Assembly: GCA_021296165.1 (NCBI GenBank) | Contig: JAGWAW010000068.1 | Coordinates: 4,753-12,146 of the forward strand | Length of the DNA: 7,394 bases | Origin: Nitrosopumilaceae archaeon | GTDB lineage: Archaea; Thermoproteota; Nitrososphaeria; Nitrososphaerales; Nitrosopumilaceae | Reading direction: 5' to 3' | Shown: piece by piece, positions 1 through 7,112 of the stretch | Position numbering within the stretch: position 1 is the first letter of the stretch | How the letters are laid out: the number at the start of each line of letters is the position of its first letter | Position numbers and translations under genes: made by a program | The notes under the pieces: model-generated | What the model was told of the DNA's origin: nothing | What the model saw: only the letters and a program-made list of their open reading frames with translations | Databases searched by the model: none

Positions 1-972
1 GATGCGCCGCTCGGTCTCCTCCACCATGTCCAGCAGTCTTTGGACATCCCCCCGTGTCTTGTCGGTGGGCTTTGCGGGGCGGCCGAGTTTTTGGAGCCGT
101 TCGTCCACTCCGTCGAGCTCGGCCCTGTCGCTTTGCATGTTTTCTGAGAGTTTCTTCATCGACTCTTTTTTGTTGGCGACATCCCTCTCCATCTGGTCCG
201 CTTCGGCGCGAATGCGCACAAGATCCTTCATCCGGACCGCCATTTCGGCCAGGCGCGACTCGGCCTCGGCAAGCCTGTCCGCAAGATCGTCTCCCGCCCG
301 GTGCAGCCGGGCAAGATCTCGCTCCAGAGAGTCCACGTCATTCCCGACGGCCTCCCGCTCCGCCCGGTGCGCCTCCAGCTTGGCAAACCTGCCGGTGAGC
401 TCGTCCTTCTTGCCCCTTATCTGCGTCCGCAGCGTGTCGGCGTTGTCGGCGGCGGTCTTGTAGTCCTCCACCCCAAAGGCCCGGCGTATTACATCCTCCC
501 GCCCGCCGGCCTCCAGTATCGATTTTATCTCCTCCTGGGGGGTGTACACCGCGTACCGGTACACCCGGCTCTGGGAGCGAGGGTTGGCCGGCTCCCGAAA
601 TTTCAACACCTGCAGCACACGCGCCTTCAGATCAGAGGCGGTCAGCGGTTCCCGGGTGCCGCCGGCCAGAAAGTATGAACCCTTGGGCTCCTGCGCCACC
701 TTTCCGTCCCTAGCCGTCAGCGTCCTGCCCACCTCGTACTCCACCCCGTCCACCTCAAAGGCCAGAGCCACCTCCCCCCGGCCTTCCCCCTTGGACAGTA
801 GGCTGTCGGCCCTTACCGTCCCCAACCCGAACAGTGCAAACTCTATGGCCATCAGTATGGTGGACTTGCCCGATCCCACATCGCCCTCCAGCAGCACGTA
901 CCCAGACGGGAACTCCAAGTGCAGTTTGTCGTAGCTGCGTATGTTGTGCAGGTCGACTGACTTTAGCAGCAT
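1..972 (-). CDS. rad50: Rad50 ATPase, N-terminal 324 residues (runs off the window)
   Basis: Rad50 is the SMC-like ATPase partner of Mre11; it binds and tethers DNA ends and gates the nuclease. The reading frame is open from an ATG at 972-970 to the window edge with no stop, giving 324 residues of a protein that is usually about 850-900 long. It opens with the family's beta strands (MLLKSVDLHNIRSYDKLHLE), then a Walker A loop GDVGSGKST at residues 30-38 followed by ILMAIEFALFGL. A likely Q-loop is YTPQEEI at 143-149. From about residue 175 the sequence is rich in Lys, Arg, Glu and Leu with heptad character, which is the outgoing coiled coil. The zinc hook, signature motif and Walker B would lie outside the window. 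The start is one nucleotide after the mre11 stop and is preceded by GGAG, so translation is probably coupled. Family assignment is secure; only the C-terminal part is unseen. Confidence 0.95.
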   Translation of the reverse strand, partial: MLLKSVDLHNIRSYDKLHLEFPSGYVLLEGDVGSGKSTILMAIEFALFGLGTVRADSLLSKGEGRGEVALAFEVDGVEYEVGRTLTARDGKVAQEPKGSYFLAGGTREPLTASDLKARVLQVLKFREPANPRSQSRVYRYAVYTPQEEIKSILEAGGREDVIRRAFGVEDYKTAADNADTLRTQIRGKKDELTGRFAKLEAHRAEREAVGNDVDSLERDLARLHRAGDDLADRLAEAESRLAEMAVRMKDLVRIRAEADQMERDVANKKESMKKLSENMQSDRAELDGVDERLQKLGRPAKPTDKTRGDVQRLLDMVEETERRI

Positions 973-973
973 C

Positions 974-980
974 TCACTCC
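974..980 (-). promoter_or_regulatory. Shine-Dalgarno site of rad50
   Basis: GGAGTGA on the minus strand overlaps the mre11 stop codon and ends one base before the rad50 ATG at 972-970. It matches the archaeal anti-SD complement (GGAGGTGA) except for one deleted G. It supports this ATG and coupled translation from mre11. Confidence 0.6.
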
Positions 981-2212
981 AGCCCCATCTTTGATGTTGC
1001 GTCGGCAGTGACGCGCCTCTCATAGTCGGCCTTCTTTTCGTTGTCTGGCCGGGGATGCCTGAGTGTGGCAAGCAGTTTTGTGGACAGGTCCACCCCGCGG
1101 TGGCCTGTCAGGTCGGCGCGTTTTATACGCACATTCGCTATGCTGTCCTGAAAGGTGCGTCGCTCTATCTCCTCGCGCGTCCCCGTCGACTCGCCCCGCG
1201 TCTTGTACTCCTTGGATGTCAGTCCCCGGCGGTGTATCATGACGTGGTAGGCTCCCCCCTGCAGCAGCCCCTTGCGGATGGCCGAAAAGTCGATATCGGC
1301 GGTGCGCCCCGAGCCCAGTTCGCCGTACGCCTTGAGTATCACCACCTTGCCGGTCGGATCTATGGAATCTACCATGCTGCGTATACGGGCGGCCGCCTCC
1401 TCGGAGGCCAGCCCGTCTGCATCCACGTCAACCATCTCGTACCGGCATCCGGGCGCCTCTACAAACCGGACACGCTCCACCCTGTCCCCAAAGTCCACCA
1501 TGACAAATCCGCGCCCCCTTCCCCGGGCGTTCTCCTCCATGTCGGCGGTTTGCCCCGCAAACAGTGTACCCGGATACACCACGTTCTCGTACCCGGAAAA
1601 GCTACGATTCCGGAACGTGTGCAGGTGGCCACCCGCATAATAGTCCAGGCCCCGGGGCATATACGAGAGCGGCAGGCTCTCGCCGCTGATCTCGTCCTGT
1701 AGCATCTCTCCGACGGCCCCGTGGAACAGGAATATTCTAAAGCCGTCGGCCGACTCGAGGTATTCACGATCCAGTCGCTCATAGTACTCGACATCCCTGC
1801 CAGCCTTCAGACCCGAAAAACCTGCAAGGCGAGCACCAGTATTTTTGTCTTGTACATAATTTAGGCGAATAAGGTCGCCGTCATCGGACGGGACGGTAAC
1901 CTTGTTCAGGTAGCCGGCGGCCTCCAGCAGGTCTATGGCGGAGCTACTCGTTGGTGAAAAGTCGTGGCTCCCATATACGGCATACACGGGTATACCCGCG
2001 TCGTGCATATCACGGAACTTTTTCATGGCAATTTTTTGGACGCGCATGTCCGGGATGTTTACGTGGAAGAGATCACCGCAAACCAGGACGAAATCAACTC
2101 CCTCGGCAATGCACCTATCCACCACACCCTCAAAAATTCGCCGCTCCATCTCCTGAAGTGGCTCCTGCTTTTGGAACCCCAAGTGGACATCGGCTAAATG
2201 GGCAAATTTCAT
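974..2212 (-). CDS. mre11: Mre11 DNA double-strand break repair nuclease
   Basis: This 412-residue protein is the Mn-dependent calcineurin-like phosphoesterase of the Mre11-Rad50 complex, which nicks and trims broken DNA ends. Metal-binding motifs are visible in order: DVHLG (D8, H10), CGDLFH (D47), YGSHD (S82, H83), FHGAVGE (H164) and GGHLH (H196, H198). Spacing matches characterised Mre11 closely. The exception is that the usual GNH motif reads GSH, so the asparagine metal ligand is a serine. The phosphoesterase core spans about 1-225 and the capping domain about 235-325. The basic, helical C-terminal 85 residues are where Rad50-binding elements usually lie. The ATG shares its first base with the herA stop codon (TGATG), and AAGGTG sits five bases upstream, fixing the start. 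It is the third gene of nurA-herA-mre11-rad50. Confidence 0.95.
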   Translation of the reverse strand: MKFAHLADVHLGFQKQEPLQEMERRIFEGVVDRCIAEGVDFVLVCGDLFHVNIPDMRVQKIAMKKFRDMHDAGIPVYAVYGSHDFSPTSSSAIDLLEAAGYLNKVTVPSDDGDLIRLNYVQDKNTGARLAGFSGLKAGRDVEYYERLDREYLESADGFRIFLFHGAVGEMLQDEISGESLPLSYMPRGLDYYAGGHLHTFRNRSFSGYENVVYPGTLFAGQTADMEENARGRGRGFVMVDFGDRVERVRFVEAPGCRYEMVDVDADGLASEEAAARIRSMVDSIDPTGKVVILKAYGELGSGRTADIDFSAIRKGLLQGGAYHVMIHRRGLTSKEYKTRGESTGTREEIERRTFQDSIANVRIKRADLTGHRGVDLSTKLLATLRHPRPDNEKKADYERRVTADATSKMGLE

Positions 2213-3789
2213 CAGAACACCTTCACCCTTGTGGTTCCGGATGCGGGCGGCGGGCGCTGCTGCGCCATCTCCTCAAAGTGCGGGATTTGGATGGGTAGCG
2301 CAAAGGGCACAAATATGCTGGTTATTATCGCCTCTCCCCTGTCTAGGCTGGCAATAGTCCGGTCGTCTTCAGAGAGATCTTGGGAGGCGGACTCTATGAG
2401 TGCCATCCTCTCCATCTTCATCTCGTTTCCCAGTATTATCTTGGTGTTCATGTTTGCCAGTATGGCCTTGGGTATGACGCTGCTCAGCTGCGTTACGGCG
2501 GTCAGCCCCACCTTGAACTTGCGCCCCTCCCGAGCTATGGTCGAGTAGATGTTGTTGGTGCGGGACTGGAGCACCTCCTCGCCTATTACCCTGGGGGCCT
2601 CCTCTATCACTATGGTGGCCACCGGCTTGTCCCGGAGAACGCCCCGCGTCTTGGCCTCCCGGTAGTGGTCCAGTATGCGTGTCGCTATTATACTGCCCAC
2701 CACCAATTCAGCCTGATCGTTGAGCTTGGAGGTGTCCAGTACCACCACCCGCCCCTCCTCAATGTTTCGAACAACCTCGTCTGCTGTGCGTCCCCCACGT
2801 ACGCTGTCAAAGACATTGTGTCGCGACACCACCACGTTCTGTTCGCGGTCCACCTCCAAGTCCAGCGCCTGCCGGATCTTTTGCTGGAGTACAGCCATGG
2901 TGATGGATCTGGTCTCTGCGTCCCGCCTACTCTCGGCCTCCCCCAACATGGAGAGGTCGGTCAGCATGATTTGTGATATCCACTCGCCGCGGTAGTCCGA
3001 ATAGTACTTCCGCATGGTCCTCACTTGGGCATCAGAAAATTCCACTATCCCCTCAAAGTGGTCCGGCCTGATGGTGTCCAGGCTTATGGTGAGGTGCCGG
3101 GAACCCGGCGGCGGGTCGGTGGGCGTATAATACACCAGGGAGTTGCGGGCATCAGGGTGGCTGCTGAGGCCGACCTCGCCGTTCAGTCCATAGTACTCGT
3201 TGTGCGCGTCCAGCACCAGCGCCCCCACCCCGCTTGAGTCCAGCAGGTGGTACAGTATGCACTTTACCAGGTTGGACTTACCCCGACCAGTAGTGGCGGG
3301 TATCAGGAGGTGGTGCGTGAATATGTCTCTGGCATCCAGCCACACCTTGGCATCCCGGATTACCTTGCTTCCGCTCCTGATGTACCCTATGAATATTCTG
3401 TCCCGGCCGCCCCCCTGCAAAAACTTGAGATCCTCGCTCGATATTATCCTGAGCTTGCCGAAGAATGCAGGCAGGCTCTTTGGCAGGTTCACCGAGAGGT
3501 CGCGGTTTACCCGCGCCAGCGCCTTTACGCGGGCCATCACATAGTTTACAAAATTGGGCTCGTAGAATTCGGCGTCTGGCGGCCCCTCTTCCAGTATCAC
3601 CCCCGACATCATCTCCTGCACGCGGCCGTCTATCTGGGAGCCGTACTGCAGCCCGAACACCTCAAGTATCAGTATGGAGTTTTCCTCCTCGGACACCAGT
3701 AGATCTCCCACCTCTAGCCGCGAGCCGGACTGCTGCCGGACTAGGATGTCCCCGATTCCTCCCCCAACCACCTGCCCGGCGACGCTCAA
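2212..3789 (-). CDS. herA: HerA hexameric DNA translocase/helicase
   Basis: HerA is the FtsK/VirB4-like ATPase that forms a hexameric ring on DNA and, together with NurA, unwinds and degrades ends after Mre11-Rad50 has acted. The 525-residue protein starts with a HAS beta-barrel domain (about 1-95, including GQVVGGGIGDILV and LEVGDLLVSEE). The RecA-like motor follows: Walker A TTGRGKSN at 166-173, DAHNEY at 194-199, Walker B ATIVIEEAPR at 391-400, the family motif IAREGRKF at 418-425, and a sensor TQ at 433-434. The start is a TTG overlapping the nurA stop (TTGA); GGGGTG stands five bases upstream. The first internal Met is near residue 60 and would delete the barrel, and a GTG at codon 7 is the only other close option. 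Its length fits archaeal HerA (about 500). Confidence 0.95.
   Translation of the reverse strand: MSVAGQVVGGGIGDILVRQQSGSRLEVGDLLVSEEENSILILEVFGLQYGSQIDGRVQEMMSGVILEEGPPDAEFYEPNFVNYVMARVKALARVNRDLSVNLPKSLPAFFGKLRIISSEDLKFLQGGGRDRIFIGYIRSGSKVIRDAKVWLDARDIFTHHLLIPATTGRGKSNLVKCILYHLLDSSGVGALVLDAHNEYYGLNGEVGLSSHPDARNSLVYYTPTDPPPGSRHLTISLDTIRPDHFEGIVEFSDAQVRTMRKYYSDYRGEWISQIMLTDLSMLGEAESRRDAETRSITMAVLQQKIRQALDLEVDREQNVVVSRHNVFDSVRGGRTADEVVRNIEEGRVVVLDTSKLNDQAELVVGSIIATRILDHYREAKTRGVLRDKPVATIVIEEAPRVIGEEVLQSRTNNIYSTIAREGRKFKVGLTAVTQLSSVIPKAILANMNTKIILGNEMKMERMALIESASQDLSEDDRTIASLDRGEAIITSIFVPFALPIQIPHFEEMAQQRPPPASGTTRVKVF
2218..2228 (-). promoter_or_regulatory. Shine-Dalgarno site of mre11
   Basis: GGGTGAAGGTG on the minus strand lies inside the last codons of herA. 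Its proximal part AAGGTG (2223-2218) is five bases from the mre11 ATG at 2212-2210. The herA stop and mre11 start share one base, so the site supports termination-reinitiation coupling. Confidence 0.6.
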
Positions 3790-4892
3790 CTCGACACCCC
3801 GTTGAGGCGCTCATGAGCCCCGTACGCCCGCATACTGCGCAGTACCCCGGCCAGATCCCCGTCCATGCGCAGGCGCGACTCCAGCAGGGCCCTGTACATG
3901 GCCACGTCACTGTTCCGCACCTGCGCGTACCGGTCGGCATCAACCAAACCGTACGGATACCCCAGAAACGAGACATCGCAGGAGTTGGCAGCCATGCTGG
4001 ACAGGATACGATCCTTCTCGGCATGGTCCATCTCTAAAAACTGCTCCCGCAGTATCTCAAACCTGAACGGGAATGCCGCATTGGGATGGAGCTTGACCAC
4101 CATGACGAAGCCCCGGTCATGAGAGGAGACCTGTTCGGCCACCTCGATGCACCACATTTCGTGGCCGGTGCCCGCCGATATCTCGTGGACTCGGTCCAGT
4201 AATGGCTCCCCGCCCCGAGTCAGGAGGCGGCTGGTCTTGGCCAGGGCGCACACCACCACGCCCCGGTCCAGAGCGCTCTTGTAGAGATCCTGTGCGTATC
4301 GGGACTCTATTCTGTCCAAGGTGGTGAGCGAGCCGTCCATTACCAGAATGTCACCCTCCTCCAGCGTCTGGACTGCGGCGCGCGCCATGCGCCATTCCCC
4401 CAGGCTGCGCGACAGTGACGGAATGCGGGGATCTCCACCGGCCGGAGAGTCCCGGATGCTGGCATTTACGTCGGATTCTGCCGGCATGTACCGGCGGTGG
4501 GACTCGTCGTGGGGAAACAAGGAGACGTCGTATTCTGTCCTGTATTCATCCTCAGTGTGTGCAGCGCGCCGCACCACCAGCGAGAAGAACTCTATGCGGG
4601 GATCTAGGGGGGCTCCAGCCCTTTCCCTGCCCCGAAACAGCCCGCAGTACAGGCGGTTCAGCGATATCACAAAGTTCGGCGACTCGGCCACGGTGCCGTT
4701 GCCGCCGTCCACAAACGCCACTCTTGCCGGAGCATCCGTCCTTGCAATGGGGCGAAACGCCTCCGGCTTCAGCTCCAGCGCGGGCCTGCCCTCGCGGGTC
4801 ATAACCACGTCGTTGTGCACCATATCGGTTAGGCCCGCGCGCAGACTACGTACCAAAGTATCCAACGGGCTGTGCCCGGCCATGGACTGCAT
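3786..4892 (-). CDS. nurA: NurA 5'-3' nuclease, HerA partner
   Basis: NurA is a Mn-dependent RNase H-like nuclease that docks on HerA and degrades DNA strands during end resection. With the start at ATG 4892 the protein has 368 residues. Visible motifs are VDGGNGT (D62), an E166 in LGEWRMARAA, ILVMDGSL (D186), VKLHPN (about 266-271) and the C-terminal GYPYGLVDADRY (Y312, D320). From memory, the Sulfolobus enzyme uses D58, E114, D131, Y291 and H299; the first four align here, but the H299 position is Asp. The frame stays open upstream to 5153, but that part overlaps the 3' end of the ThyX-like gene and carries no NurA feature. A TATA-like box at 4913-4920 argues for ATG 4892, or for ATG 4883 three codons later. 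The stop overlaps the herA start by four bases. Confidence 0.9.
   Translation of the reverse strand: MQSMAGHSPLDTLVRSLRAGLTDMVHNDVVMTREGRPALELKPEAFRPIARTDAPARVAFVDGGNGTVAESPNFVISLNRLYCGLFRGRERAGAPLDPRIEFFSLVVRRAAHTEDEYRTEYDVSLFPHDESHRRYMPAESDVNASIRDSPAGGDPRIPSLSRSLGEWRMARAAVQTLEEGDILVMDGSLTTLDRIESRYAQDLYKSALDRGVVVCALAKTSRLLTRGGEPLLDRVHEISAGTGHEMWCIEVAEQVSSHDRGFVMVVKLHPNAAFPFRFEILREQFLEMDHAEKDRILSSMAANSCDVSFLGYPYGLVDADRYAQVRNSDVAMYRALLESRLRMDGDLAGVLRSMRAYGAHERLNGVSS
3795..3800 (-). promoter_or_regulatory. Shine-Dalgarno site deciding the TTG start of herA
   Basis: GGGGTG on the minus strand lies five bases before the TTG at 3789-3787, within the last codons of nurA. It supports the non-ATG start, which otherwise rests on retention of the HAS barrel. 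Confidence 0.5.
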
Positions 4893-4912
4893 AGGGGCAT
4901 GCCGCAGCGCCC

Positions 4913-4920
4913 AAATTAAA
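4913..4920 (-). promoter_or_regulatory. Putative TATA box of the nurA-herA-mre11-rad50 operon
   Basis: TTTAATTT on the minus strand is an AT-only island in GC-rich surroundings. Its centre is about 24-25 nt upstream of ATG 4892 and 33 nt upstream of ATG 4883, so a transcript would be leaderless or have a leader of a few bases. It lies in the 121-nt gap after the ThyX-like gene. No T-tract terminator is seen in that gap, so read-through from upstream is also possible. Confidence 0.45.
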
Positions 4921-5013
4921 CCGTATTGCCTCCGCATATTCGGATGCGATCCCGGTTTACGACTGCAGCGCTGCCCGGTCACACGGGCCGACTCGGCGAG
5001 CGCAGCAGCCAGT

Positions 5014-6681
5014 TTATGCTGCGTCGGGCAGGTTCCTTTCTTTTTTGGCGCCCGTTCCCGCCGCGCCAGTAGACCCGCCGGCCTCAAGTATTTTTGACAT
5101 TGTGCGCTTTTCGGGACCGATGCGGCCCATACGATATATCTTCGTATCGACAAACTTCATTATTTGTGAGAGAGTCGGATGGATATCGCAAACCTGCTCG
5201 TACATGCGGCGGGCCGTGTCGCGATAGTCCTGATGGCCTTGGGGAAGCGTACGCAGCTCCACGAGGTGGCAGAGCTCTCGCAGGTTGACGCGCATCATGT
5301 ACTGGTAGCGATACGCAAAGTTTACCACGTACTGCGCCCTCGCCGTATCGGTCTTGGCCATCTGCTCGTATGCCTCCCCGCTCCGCTTCATGCATTCGGC
5401 AAACTCCCTTGAGCAGCCCGTATCTTCCAGCTCGGGGGGCACGTCGAATCCGTGTTTGGCATCCAGAAGCTGTCTCTGAAGTGTCAAGATACGGTGTCGG
5501 TGCATGTCCCTAAACATGCCAAAGTTGTTTACCATATCAAACACGTACGAGACGAGCTCAAAGGCGCGCGGCGGGCGCTGCCGGCGGCTTTTCCGCAGGC
5601 CGGCAAAAGTCCGCACGATGTCGTGCTTCTGCTGATCCGACATGCGTTCCGAGACGATGCGGTGCAGATCCTCGAACGTGTTGCCACTGTTCTCATAGAG
5701 CAATCCGGCCACCACCGTATCCAAGGCATCCTGTTGCGCGTCATAGGAAACCAGCCGAACGCGGTTCTCTGTGGCGGGTGCGATGTCAAACCGTAGACCG
5801 CCTGATGCACCCCTCAGTTCCGTCAAATACTCCTCCAGAAGCTTGCCGTGCTTTTCGCTGGCGCGCCTTATGAATGGCCCCATTGTAGATTTCAGCTCTG
5901 AAGCAAGCCTGTCCCCGAGACTCCTCTCCTCGTGCAGTTTTGATGACTTTAGTGTGCTGATTAAGTACTCGAATGCCCTGCCGTTGCCCGCCACGCCAAG
6001 GTTGGTAAGCGTGGATGCCGGCAGCAGTCCCCTAAGCAGATCCAGCGCCATCGAATTGGTTGCGTTCCGGTAGGCCCGTTCCGCGGATTTTATGTCAACC
6101 TCTACGGTCAGCTCCGAAAACGGCTTGTCGGCAAAGTCGCCAGAGTCCCGGAACAGAAAGTCGTCAATCGGATAGGCATCCATAAGGTGCGCCTTGACCA
6201 ATGGCAAACTGTACGTGTATGTGTCGAACGAAAGGTCGCACGCCTCCTCGTAGATCTTTTCGTGCCTGGACTCCATTATGTCCGGACCACGATAGTATGC
6301 GTATCGGCCGCCGCTCTTGGCATCCCAAGAGACGTAACGGCTGGACTTCTCCAGAAAGGACAGTCCGATCCTACGATCCTCTATCTTTTGCGCCGCTATA
6401 TTGGACAGCCCCTCCATGGCCACCTGAGCCATGCCCAGCTCGGCCACCGAATCATCGCCATACTCCATCAGTACTCGCTCGTAGAATTTTTTGCCGCGGT
6501 CAGGATTGTTCAGGAACTCGTCCAGAAAGACGCGCCTCATGCTCTTGGAGCTCCTGCTGTATCTGGACATCAGTGCTCCCCTGTCCACTTGATCAGGGGT
6601 TATGAGCACAAAAATGTTGGCACCGGTGTTCGAAAAGTGCCCCTCCAGCCGGCGGGCCTCCTCGCCTGTGAACTCTGCCAT
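5014..6681 (-). CDS. Tandem two-domain ThyX-like flavoprotein (FAD-dependent thymidylate synthase family)
   Basis: The 555-residue product is about twice the usual ThyX length (about 220-260) and contains two ThyX-like units. ThyX makes dTMP from dUMP with methylene-tetrahydrofolate, FAD and NADPH. Unit 1 (about 1-270) has RRIGLSFLEKSSRY at 103-116, which aligns to the signature RHRxxSxNExSxRY but lacks the central His. It also has the R..LLP..TLTNLGVAGNGRAF block (about 217-237). Unit 2 (about 290-525) has an intact RHR at 395-397 but not the following S/N/E/S/RY. It also has NLRELCHLVELR (466-477) with Q484 and R487, matching the ThyX NxRxLxHFxxLR...Q...R block. The tail from about 530 is Gly/Ala-rich. 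A GTG at 6735 would add 18 residues, but a TATA box lies inside that extension, so ATG 6681 is preferred. Whether it makes thymidylate is not established by the sequence. Confidence 0.85.
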   Translation of the reverse strand: MAEFTGEEARRLEGHFSNTGANIFVLITPDQVDRGALMSRYSRSSKSMRRVFLDEFLNNPDRGKKFYERVLMEYGDDSVAELGMAQVAMEGLSNIAAQKIEDRRIGLSFLEKSSRYVSWDAKSGGRYAYYRGPDIMESRHEKIYEEACDLSFDTYTYSLPLVKAHLMDAYPIDDFLFRDSGDFADKPFSELTVEVDIKSAERAYRNATNSMALDLLRGLLPASTLTNLGVAGNGRAFEYLISTLKSSKLHEERSLGDRLASELKSTMGPFIRRASEKHGKLLEEYLTELRGASGGLRFDIAPATENRVRLVSYDAQQDALDTVVAGLLYENSGNTFEDLHRIVSERMSDQQKHDIVRTFAGLRKSRRQRPPRAFELVSYVFDMVNNFGMFRDMHRHRILTLQRQLLDAKHGFDVPPELEDTGCSREFAECMKRSGEAYEQMAKTDTARAQYVVNFAYRYQYMMRVNLRELCHLVELRTLPQGHQDYRDTARRMYEQVCDIHPTLSQIMKFVDTKIYRMGRIGPEKRTMSKILEAGGSTGAAGTGAKKERNLPDAA

Positions 6682-6705
6682 TACTGGCACGGCCCAAACA
6701 TCCAG

Positions 6706-6712
6706 TATATAT
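6706..6712 (-). promoter_or_regulatory. TATA box of the ThyX-like gene
   Basis: ATATATA within CGATATATACTGG on the minus strand is centred 28 nt upstream of ATG 6681. This is ideal spacing for an archaeal leaderless transcript and the main reason to reject the GTG at 6735. The element is nearly symmetric, so it could also serve a plus-strand transcript beginning near 6736. Confidence 0.6.
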
Positions 6713-7009
6713 CGAACGGTTTGAAGGCGTGCCACAACACTTCAGACCAAGCCGTATCCAGGCTCGGTCAGAGGGCGCACTCGCATCACGCTCATAGACA
6801 CAGTATGAAACGTTATCCCGGGCAAGGCTTGCAGCCCGCGCCCACTGCCTAGCCGCATCGGGGCCTGCAGGAGGCACCCTCCGCCCTGCTCTCGCCTGCG
6901 TTTACACGGAGGCAGCGACCGCGAGGATGCGCCGCCTGTCAGCCTTGAGCCGGACCACACGCCGATTATGGTAAGTTATCGAGTGGTGGCCAGGATGCTA
7001 AATCATGGG

Positions 7010-7071
7010 AGTGGAGTGGAAACAGTGGTAAAAAAAGGCAACGCATAGGCGCCGCCATCCTCCACTTTTTT
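7010..7071 (+). terminator. Possible plus-strand terminator (stem plus T6)
   Basis: AGTGGAG at 7010-7016 is exactly complementary to CTCCACT at 7060-7066, and a T-run (T6 at 7066-7071) follows directly. The loop of about 43 nt is long, so this is weaker than a classic intrinsic terminator. Archaeal termination often needs only the T-tract. It would end a plus-strand transcript from the noncoding interval. Confidence 0.3.
7030..7036 (-). terminator. Minus-strand T7 tract downstream of the small membrane protein gene
   Basis: Seven consecutive T on the minus strand lie about 90 nt past the stop of the gene at 7125-7343, after a GC-rich stretch containing GGCGCC. Oligo-T tracts are the main archaeal termination signal, so this is the likely 3' end of that transcript and would separate it from the ThyX-like gene. 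Confidence 0.45.
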
Positions 7072-7112
7072 GTGATAGTATGGGAACCTGACCATGAGCC
7101 ACGACGGCCGCC

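Noticed and set aside
1055..1702. 215-residue plus-strand frame, and similar long plus-strand frames at 2380-2976, 4321-5097 and 6187-6852
   Set aside because: They lie antisense to well-identified genes and are low-complexity, Arg/Pro/Ser-rich products with no recognisable domain, as expected from high-GC codon bias.
4965..4974. GCAGCGCTGC palindrome between the ThyX-like gene and nurA
   Set aside because: A 10-bp perfect palindrome of G/C-rich sequence is expected by chance at this base composition, and no T-tract or promoter element aligns with it.
4893..5153. N-terminal extension of nurA by 87 residues upstream of ATG 4892
   Set aside because: It overlaps the 3' end of the ThyX-like gene by 140 nt, has no NurA feature, and contains the TATA-like box. 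The shorter protein places the first catalytic Asp at residue 62, close to characterised NurA.
6682..6735. GTG start adding 18 residues to the ThyX-like protein
   Set aside because: The extension contains a strong TATA box 28 nt before ATG 6681, so it is more likely promoter than coding.
6742..6960. 72-residue minus-strand frame in the noncoding interval
   Set aside because: Basic low-complexity product, no TATA box or SD at the expected distance, and it competes with an equally featureless overlapping frame (6593-6877).
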